DNA of 64,000 bases from Rhizobium esperanzae (lineage in GTDB: Bacteria > Pseudomonadota > Alphaproteobacteria > Rhizobiales > Rhizobiaceae), in the NCBI RefSeq assembly GCF_002204185.1, contig NZ_MXPU01000002.1, positions 62,001 to 126,000 of the forward strand. The letters run 5' to 3'. The notes beneath the pieces are model-generated. The model did no database searches. It was not told where the DNA came from and worked only from the letters and a program-made list of their open reading frames with translations. A program made the position numbers and the translations under genes. Shown here in pieces: positions 58,725 to 64,000 of the stretch (position 1 is its first letter; the number at the start of each line of letters is the position of its first letter).

Positions 58725-60335
58725 ATGCTGATCCGTCTTGTCGTCTTCGCCCTCTTCGTGTTGGCTCTCGCCTACGGCTTCTCCTGGTTCGCCGATCGTC
58801 CGGGCGACATCTCGCTGATCTGGGAGGGCCAGATCTACCAGACCAAGCTGATCGTCGCCGTCAGCGCGATCATCGCCCTCATAGGCGCCGTGATGATCGC
58901 CTGGTGGTTCGTTCGCCTGGTCTGGACTTCGCCGCATTCGGTGACCCGCTATTTCCGTGCCCGCAAGCGCGACCGCGGCTATCAGGCGCTGTCGACCGGC
59001 CTGATCGCCGCCGGCGCAGGCAATGCATTACTCGCCCGCAAGATGGCCGCTCGCTCGCGCGGCCTCATCCGCGCCGATCAGGAGCCGCTGATCAACCTGC
59101 TCGAGGCTCAGGCCGCGCTGATCGAAGGCCGCCATGACGAAGCGCGCGCCAAATTCGAGGCCATGGCCAATGACCCGGAAACACGGGAGCTTGGCCTGCG
59201 CGGCCTCTATCTTGAAGCACGCCGCCTCGGAGCCAACGAGGCCGCCCGCCAATATGCCGAAAAGGCCGCCGACAATGCCCCTTATCTGCCCTGGGCCGCC
59301 CAGGCGACTCTCGAATATCGCAGCCAGGCCGGCCGTTGGGACGATGCGATCCGTCTGCTCGAGCAACAGAAGGCCGCCCGCGTCGTCGAAAAACCCGAGG
59401 CCAACCGCCTGCACGCCGTGCTCCTGACGGCACGCGCCGCCGAGAAGCTGGAAGGCAATCCGGCCGGCGCCCGCGACGACGCCCTGCAGGCGCTGAAGTT
59501 CGCCGCCGATTTCGTTCCGGCCGCTCTCATTGCAGCAAAGGCACTGTTCCGCGAAGGCGGTCTGCGCAAGGCCGCTTCGATCCTCGAACAGGTGTGGAAA
59601 TCGGCGCCTCATCCCGAGATTGGTCAGACCTATGTCAGAGCCCGCAGCGGCGATTCCACGCTCGACCGGCTGAAGCGCGCCGAGCGGCTGGAGACGATGC
59701 GCCCGAACAACGTCGAATCTCTTCTCATCGTCGCCCAGGCGGCGCTCGACGCGCAGGAATTCGCCAAGGCGCGCGCCAAGGCGGAAGCGGCGGCGCGTAT
59801 TGAGCCGCGTGAAGCCGCCTTCCTGCTCCTGGCCGACATCGAGGAAGCCGAGACCGGCGACCAGGGCCGCGTGCGCCACTGGCTGGCCCAGGCACTGAAA
59901 GCCCCGCGCGATCCCGCCTGGGTGGCGGATGGTTTCGTCTCCGACAAATGGCTGCCGGTGTCGCCGGTCACGGGTCGTCTCGACGCCTTCGAATGGAAGG
60001 CGCCTTTCGGTCAGATCGAGGGGCCGCTCGAAGACGGGTCGGCGCCCGCCTCGATCGAAAACGCCCTGAAAACCCTGCCGCCGCTGCGTGACGTCAAGCC
60101 GGAAAGCCCGGTCAACGATCACCGCATCATTGAGCTGGAACGCGCCGCGACGATCGCCGAGGCCGTGCGCCCGGCACCGGCACCGGCAAAGCCGAAACCC
60201 GTCGAATCCACCGCCAGCGACAAAGCGCCAGCACCGAACGAAGCAAAGCCCTTTTTCGGCGGACTGCCGGATGATCCCGGCGTTCGCGATCCCAGGACGG
60301 AACCGGAACCCAAGACACGGCTTCGCCTTTTCTGA
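58725..60335 (+). CDS. hemY: HemY-like TPR membrane protein
   Basis: This 536-residue protein has two N-terminal membrane helices (LVVFALFVLALAYGFSWF and LIVAVSAIIALIGAVMIAWW) and a large TPR-repeat cytoplasmic part. SPHSVTRYFRARKRDRGYQALSTGLIA is the HemY_N hallmark. It is not the protoporphyrinogen oxidase sometimes called hemY. The C-terminal 80 residues are Pro/Ala/Glu-rich and probably disordered. It starts 4 bp after the mitofilin-like gene. Confidence 0.9.
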   Translation: MLIRLVVFALFVLALAYGFSWFADRPGDISLIWEGQIYQTKLIVAVSAIIALIGAVMIAWWFVRLVWTSPHSVTRYFRARKRDRGYQALSTGLIAAGAGNALLARKMAARSRGLIRADQEPLINLLEAQAALIEGRHDEARAKFEAMANDPETRELGLRGLYLEARRLGANEAARQYAEKAADNAPYLPWAAQATLEYRSQAGRWDDAIRLLEQQKAARVVEKPEANRLHAVLLTARAAEKLEGNPAGARDDALQALKFAADFVPAALIAAKALFREGGLRKAASILEQVWKSAPHPEIGQTYVRARSGDSTLDRLKRAERLETMRPNNVESLLIVAQAALDAQEFAKARAKAEAAARIEPREAAFLLLADIEEAETGDQGRVRHWLAQALKAPRDPAWVADGFVSDKWLPVSPVTGRLDAFEWKAPFGQIEGPLEDGSAPASIENALKTLPPLRDVKPESPVNDHRIIELERAATIAEAVRPAPAPAKPKPVESTASDKAPAPNEAKPFFGGLPDDPGVRDPRTEPEPKTRLRLF

Positions 60336-60352
60336 CACGGAACGAAACCCGC

Positions 60353-60838
60353 ATGTTCGAACGCTTTCAGGCATTCTTCCAGAAGCTCACCGCCGACCGC
60401 CCGAAGAAAGGCTTTGCTCCCGATGACCCGCGCATAGCAGTGGCAGCACTCTGCATGCAGGTCATGGAGGCCGACGGTCAGATCAAGGCCAGTGAAAAGA
60501 AGCGGCTGCGCAAGCTCTTGAAGGAGCAGTATTCGCTCGACAGCAAGCAGCTCGATGCTTTGATGGCCGCCGGCCTCGAAGCCGAAAGCTCCGCCGTCGA
60601 CTACTATCGCTTCACCGCCGACCTGAAACGCCATCTCGATACCGAACAACGGCTGGAGCTGATCGGCATTCTCTGGGACATCGTTTACGCCGATGGCGAG
60701 CGCAGCGAGATGGAAGACCATGTCATCTGGCGTATCGCCGATCTGCTCGGGGTCTCCTCACGCGAACGCATCCAGAAGCGGCAGGAGGCGGCCGCCAGGG
60801 TCACGGATATCCAGGTTGCGCAAGATGATGCCGACTGA
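60353..60838 (+). CDS. TerB-like protein
   Basis: The 161-residue helical protein has the TerB-type pattern ALCMQVMEADGQIKASEKKRL and IDIVYADGERSEMEDHVIWRI-like segments with acidic D-x-D/E positions. TerB folds are linked to metal or tellurite response in other contexts, but no ter operon is here. It lies 17 bp after hemY, and its end overlaps the amidotransferase gene. Confidence 0.85.
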   Translation: MFERFQAFFQKLTADRPKKGFAPDDPRIAVAALCMQVMEADGQIKASEKKRLRKLLKEQYSLDSKQLDALMAAGLEAESSAVDYYRFTADLKRHLDTEQRLELIGILWDIVYADGERSEMEDHVIWRIADLLGVSSRERIQKRQEAAARVTDIQVAQDDAD

Positions 60839-61580
60839 GCAAAATCCGGACCGCGACCGGCGCCCGATCCTTATCGTCCTGCATCAGGAGCGGTCCAGTG
60901 CCGGCCGTGTCGGGCAATTGCTGGTCGAAAAAGGCTACTGCCTCGACATCCGTCGCCCGGTCCTCGGCGATCCGCTTCCGACGACGCTCGCAGATCATGC
61001 CGGCGCCGTCGTCTTCGGCGGACCGATGAGCGCCAACGATCCGGATGACTTCATCAAGAAGGAGATCGACTGGATCGAGGTCCCGCTACGGGAAAAACGC
61101 CCTTTTCTCGGTATCTGCCTCGGTGCCCAGATGCTGGTGCGTCACCTCGGCGGCAAGGTGCAGCCGAATGCCGACGGCTCGACGGAGATCGGCTGGTACC
61201 CGCTGCACCCGACCGAGAAGGGCCGCCTGCTGATGCACTGGCCGAAGATGGTCTATCATTTTCACCGCGAAGGTTTCGAGCTGCCACACGGCGCCGATCT
61301 GCTCGCCGAAGGCGATGCCTACCCGAACCAGGCCTTCCATTACGACGGCAACGCCTGGGGCCTGCAGTTCCATGCCGAGCTCACCCGGGTGATGATGCAT
61401 CGCTGGGTCGTGCACGGCGCGCACCGCTTCATTCTGCCGAACGCCCAGCAGGGCCGCGAACACCTCGAAGGCCGCATGCTGTTCGACGCGCCGCTGAGAG
61501 CCTGGTTGACAGAATTCCTCGATCTCGTCTTTGAGGGAAAGTCGGCGAAGGCGACACCGTCTATCACTCTGCACGCATAA
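60825..61580 (+). CDS. Class I glutamine amidotransferase (GMP-synthase-like domain)
   Basis: This protein of about 251 residues has the nucleophile cysteine in FLGICLGAQML and the HAE of the triad in GLQFHAELT. VFGGPMSANDPDDF is also typical. Stand-alone proteins of this type may act on gamma-glutamyl compounds, but the substrate is unknown. Two adjacent ATG codons occur (60825 and 60828). The start overlaps the TerB-like gene by 11-14 bp. Confidence 0.85.
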   Translation: MMPTEQNPDRDRRPILIVLHQERSSAGRVGQLLVEKGYCLDIRRPVLGDPLPTTLADHAGAVVFGGPMSANDPDDFIKKEIDWIEVPLREKRPFLGICLGAQMLVRHLGGKVQPNADGSTEIGWYPLHPTEKGRLLMHWPKMVYHFHREGFELPHGADLLAEGDAYPNQAFHYDGNAWGLQFHAELTRVMMHRWVVHGAHRFILPNAQQGREHLEGRMLFDAPLRAWLTEFLDLVFEGKSAKATPSITLHA

Positions 61581-61589
61581 TCCCGTCGC

Positions 61590-62822
61590 TCAGGCGGGCG
61601 CGTCGAGCGTGTCGATCCGGCGCAGCTTCGGGAAACTGGAAGCCCAGATCGCCGCAACCGCCAGAGTTCCGATCCCGCCGACGATGACTGCCGGCACGGC
61701 ACCGAAGACCGATGCCATCGTGCCCGCCCTGAATTCCCCGAGCTCGTTCGAAGCGCCGACGAACACCATGTTGACCGCATTGACCCGGCCGCGGAGCTGA
61801 TCCGGCGTCCAGAGCGCGATCAGGCTCTCGCGCACATAGACCGACACCATATCGGCCGCGCCCATCAGCGCCAGTGCTGCGATCGAAATTTCGGTATTGG
61901 TCGAGGCGCCGAAGATGATGGTGCCGACGCCGAACAGAGCGACGCCGATGAACATATAGAGGCCGGCGCGGTGTTTCAGCGGATAGGCGGCGAGGAAGAT
62001 CGCCATGACGATGGCGCCGAGTCCCGGTGCTGCCCGTAGCAGCCCAAGGCCCCAGGGGCCAAGCGTCAGAATATCGCGGGCGAAGATCGGCATCAGTGCG
62101 GTTGCACCGCCGAGCAGAACGGCGAAGAGATCGAGCGAGATCGCACCGAGCACGACCTTTTCGGCGCGGATGAAGCTGAAACCGCCAAGGATCATCGCCC
62201 AGCTCTTGGCCTCGCCTGTCGTCTTCTGTTCCGGCTTCGGGATCATGAAGAGAAGAGCCGCGCCGAGGATGGAAAAGATGACCGCCACCGTATAGGCGGT
62301 CGTCGCACTGACCCCGTAGAGCAGGCCGCCGATAACAGGCCCGGTGATCGCGGCTAGCTGCCAGGACGATGAATTCCAGGCGATCGCATTGGAAAGGGCG
62401 TGCTCGGGCACGAGATTGGGTGCGAGAGACTGCACCGCCGGCGACATGAAGGCACGCTCGATCCCGAAAATAAGGAGCACCGCAAAGACCGGCCATGGCG
62501 CGAAGGTCTCCGTCGCCGTCATGACCAGCAGCGCCAGCGTGCAGAGCGCGCTTACCAGAGAGCAAAGAGCGGCGATGGCCCGGCGATTGTGCCGATCGGC
62601 GACGGAGCCGGTGACGAGGATGAGCAGCAGCGACGGCAGGAACTGCACGAGACCGATCAGGCCGAGATAGATCGCCTTGCCGGTCTGGTCGTACATCTGC
62701 CAGCCGACGGCGACGCTGACGATCTGCTGCGAGAAGGAAAGCAGAAAGCGCGCGAAGAAGAAGCGCGTGTAGGACGAATGCCGAAACGCGGCGAAACGGT
62801 CTCCGGTAGGCGAAAACGACAT
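61590..62822 (-). CDS. MFS transporter (EntS-like MFS_3 type)
   Basis: The 410-residue protein has 12 likely helices. SYTRFFFARFLLSFSQQIVSVAVGWQMY opens the protein, GSVADRHNRRAI is the motif-A loop, and MVFVGASNELGEFRAGT lies later. These features fit the EntS/MFS_3 group of exporters. The substrate is unknown. It converges with the amidotransferase gene and is divergent from yggT. Confidence 0.88.
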   Translation of the reverse strand: MSFSPTGDRFAAFRHSSYTRFFFARFLLSFSQQIVSVAVGWQMYDQTGKAIYLGLIGLVQFLPSLLLILVTGSVADRHNRRAIAALCSLVSALCTLALLVMTATETFAPWPVFAVLLIFGIERAFMSPAVQSLAPNLVPEHALSNAIAWNSSSWQLAAITGPVIGGLLYGVSATTAYTVAVIFSILGAALLFMIPKPEQKTTGEAKSWAMILGGFSFIRAEKVVLGAISLDLFAVLLGGATALMPIFARDILTLGPWGLGLLRAAPGLGAIVMAIFLAAYPLKHRAGLYMFIGVALFGVGTIIFGASTNTEISIAALALMGAADMVSVYVRESLIALWTPDQLRGRVNAVNMVFVGASNELGEFRAGTMASVFGAVPAVIVGGIGTLAVAAIWASSFPKLRRIDTLDAPA

Positions 62823-62961
62823 GGGCCTTGTCCGAGGAAGCGGGCGCCGGAAGGGCTGCGAGGCCGCCCGTTAAACATGATCTGCCATGCGTTTCGACAC
62901 GGCACTTGCCCGTTTAGTCGCCAATGTCTACATGTCTGTCAACAACCAATTGGAGACGACG

Positions 62962-63252
62962 ATGTTTGCCTTGTTTCAAACCATTGATTTGGTTTTGAAT
63001 ATTTACACCTGGATCCTGATTGCCAGTGCCGTTTTCTCCTGGCTCTATGCGTTCAACGTCATCAATTCCAGCAACCAGTTCGTCAATTCGGTCGGCATGT
63101 TCCTCTACAATGTCACCGAACCCGCGCTGAAGCCGATCCGCCGTCTGCTGCCGAATCTCGGCGGCATCGATATTTCGCCGATCATCCTGCTGGTGATCAT
63201 CTTCTTCCTGCGTACCTTCCTTTGGACCACGCTATACCCGCTGGTCGCTTGA
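62962..63252 (+). CDS. YggT-family membrane protein
   Basis: The 96-residue protein has two hydrophobic segments around [21 protein letters not shown] and [27 protein letters not shown], the YggT signature. ATG 62962 is preferred because ggagacg stands just upstream. It is followed by the DUF167 gene, a pairing seen in many bacteria (yggT-yggU). The role may lie in osmotic or envelope physiology but is not settled. Confidence 0.93.
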   Translation: MFALFQTIDLVLNIYTWILIASAVFSWLYAFNVINSSNQFVNSVGMFLYNVTEPALKPIRRLLPNLGGIDISPIILLVIIFFLRTFLWTTLYPLVA

Positions 63253-63560
63253 GCCCTCCCTGGAGATTTTCCGGCGATCACTTGCGCCTGGCCGTTCGGC
63301 TGACGCCGAATGGCGGGCGTGACGCGATCGATGGCATCGAGGCGGATGGCGACGGCGAGACCCTGTTGAAGGCGCGCGTCACATCAGCGCCCGAGAAGGG
63401 CAAGGCCAACAAGGCGTTGATCCTGTTGATCGCCCGGTCGCTGCACATTCCGAAATCCAGCGTCAGCCTCGTCTCCGGCGAGACGGCGCGCAAAAAAATC
63501 CTCCGGATCGAGGGCGACCCGGAGGATTTGATAAAAAAGCTCGAAGCGCTATTAGGCTGA
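63249..63560 (+). CDS. DUF167 (YggU-like) protein
   Basis: This protein of about 103 residues has [38 protein letters not shown] and [13 protein letters not shown], all characteristic of DUF167. No ATG is available; TTG 63249 fits because it begins the family N-terminus and overlaps the yggT stop (TTGA). The function is unknown. Confidence 0.9.
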   Translation: MSPPWRFSGDHLRLAVRLTPNGGRDAIDGIEADGDGETLLKARVTSAPEKGKANKALILLIARSLHIPKSSVSLVSGETARKKILRIEGDPEDLIKKLEALLG

Positions 63561-63564
63561 CGGG

Positions 63565-64000
63565 TCAGCCTTTCGCCTTCTTGGCCCGCTCGACGGCTTC
63601 GATGATGAGCTGGCCGGCTTCCTTGGAATCGCCCCAGCCGAAGATCTTCACCCACTTGCCAGGCTCCAGATCCTTGTAGTGTTCGAAGAAGTGCTCGATC
63701 TGCTTCAGCGTGATCTCCGGAAGATCGGTAAAGTCCTTCACCTTCTCATAGCGCAGCGTCAGCTTCGGCGACGGCACGGCAATGATCTTCTCGTCCTTGC
63801 CGGAATTGTCTTCCATCTTCAGGACACCGATCGGACGAACGTTGATGACGCAGCCCGGAACCAGCGGCCGGGTGCTGGCGATCAGCACGTCGATCGGGTC
63901 GCCATCTTCAGACAGGGTGTGCGGTACGAAACCGTAATTGCCCGGATAGGTCATCGGCGTGTAGAGGAAACGATCGACGACCAGCGTGCCGGCCTCCTTG
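63565..64000 (-). CDS. ppa: Inorganic pyrophosphatase (5' end beyond the window)
   Basis: The visible C-terminal 145 residues begin in [21 protein letters not shown] and contain [10 protein letters not shown] and [14 protein letters not shown], the family I pyrophosphatase pattern with its acidic metal ligands. The enzyme hydrolyses pyrophosphate to phosphate. It enters from the right edge and converges with the DUF167 gene. Confidence 0.95.
   Translation of the reverse strand, partial: KEAGTLVVDRFLYTPMTYPGNYGFVPHTLSEDGDPIDVLIASTRPLVPGCVINVRPIGVLKMEDNSGKDEKIIAVPSPKLTLRYEKVKDFTDLPEITLKQIEHFFEHYKDLEPGKWVKIFGWGDSKEAGQLIIEAVERAKKAKG

Noticed and set aside
58725..60335. Naming this gene protoporphyrinogen oxidase because of the hemY symbol
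   Set aside because: The protein has two membrane helices and TPR-like repeats, no FAD motif, so it is the TPR-type HemY.

Overview
The window looks like core chromosome of a Rhizobium (R. leguminosarum / R. etli group), and this is inferred from content rather than from any search. The support is a high-GC alphaproteobacterial codon style, the mdh-sucCDAB...lpd, sdhCDAB and atpHAGDC operons, an fdsGBACD-type formate dehydrogenase cluster, an Omp19-like lipoprotein, and short palindromic intergenic repeats of the kind common in Rhizobium. I found no prophage, integrase-bearing island, insertion sequence, CRISPR array, rRNA or tRNA.

Layout. 1-3.4 kb: arginine catabolism (Lrp-type regulator, arginase, ornithine aminotransferase) and a lone cheW. 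3.5-12.5 kb: oxalate/formate-type MFS permease, then the NAD-dependent molybdenum formate dehydrogenase operon with its LysR regulator, transcribed leftward. 12.6-14.4 kb: ArsR-family regulator, SDR dehydrogenase and soxR. 14.4-17.7 kb: an unannotated SoxR-box transcription unit, a TPP riboswitch, a decayed thiamine-binding gene and a thiXZY-like pyrimidine transporter. 17.7-20 kb: surface polysaccharide acyltransferase and sugar transferase. 20.2-28.3 kb: F1 ATP synthase operon with an extra small gene between atpD and atpC, a membrane protein and priA. 28.4-33.7 kb: DapA-like enzyme, GNAT and PlsC-like acyltransferases, xerC, a TraB/GumN-like protein and cytochrome b561.

33.8-45.4 kb is the TCA operon read leftward: mdh, sucC, sucD, sucA, a YciI-like gene, sucB, then a pair of secreted unknowns, an SDR, an internally deleted LysE exporter gene and lpd. 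45.6-51.3 kb: zapE, an Omp19-like lipoprotein and sdhCDAB. 51.7-57.4 kb: a secreted unknown, a METTL20-like methyltransferase, EVE and YciI proteins, gpsA and tsaD, with hemC-hemD divergent. 57.5-61.6 kb: mitofilin-like protein, hemY, TerB-like protein and a glutamine amidotransferase. 61.6-64 kb: MFS exporter, yggT, a DUF167 gene and the 3' part of ppa, which runs off the right edge.

How the parts fit. Formate and NADH metabolism, the oxoglutarate-to-oxaloacetate half of the TCA cycle, succinate dehydrogenase and ATP synthase make this largely an energy-metabolism segment. The least explained pieces are regulatory: a SoxR-box promoter with a 19-bp spacer reading into a terminator-ended stretch without a convincing gene, perfect operator-like palindromes in front of the ArsR gene and mdh, a LysR site overlapping its own stop codon, and repeat elements that supply the 3' end of the transporter ATPase gene.
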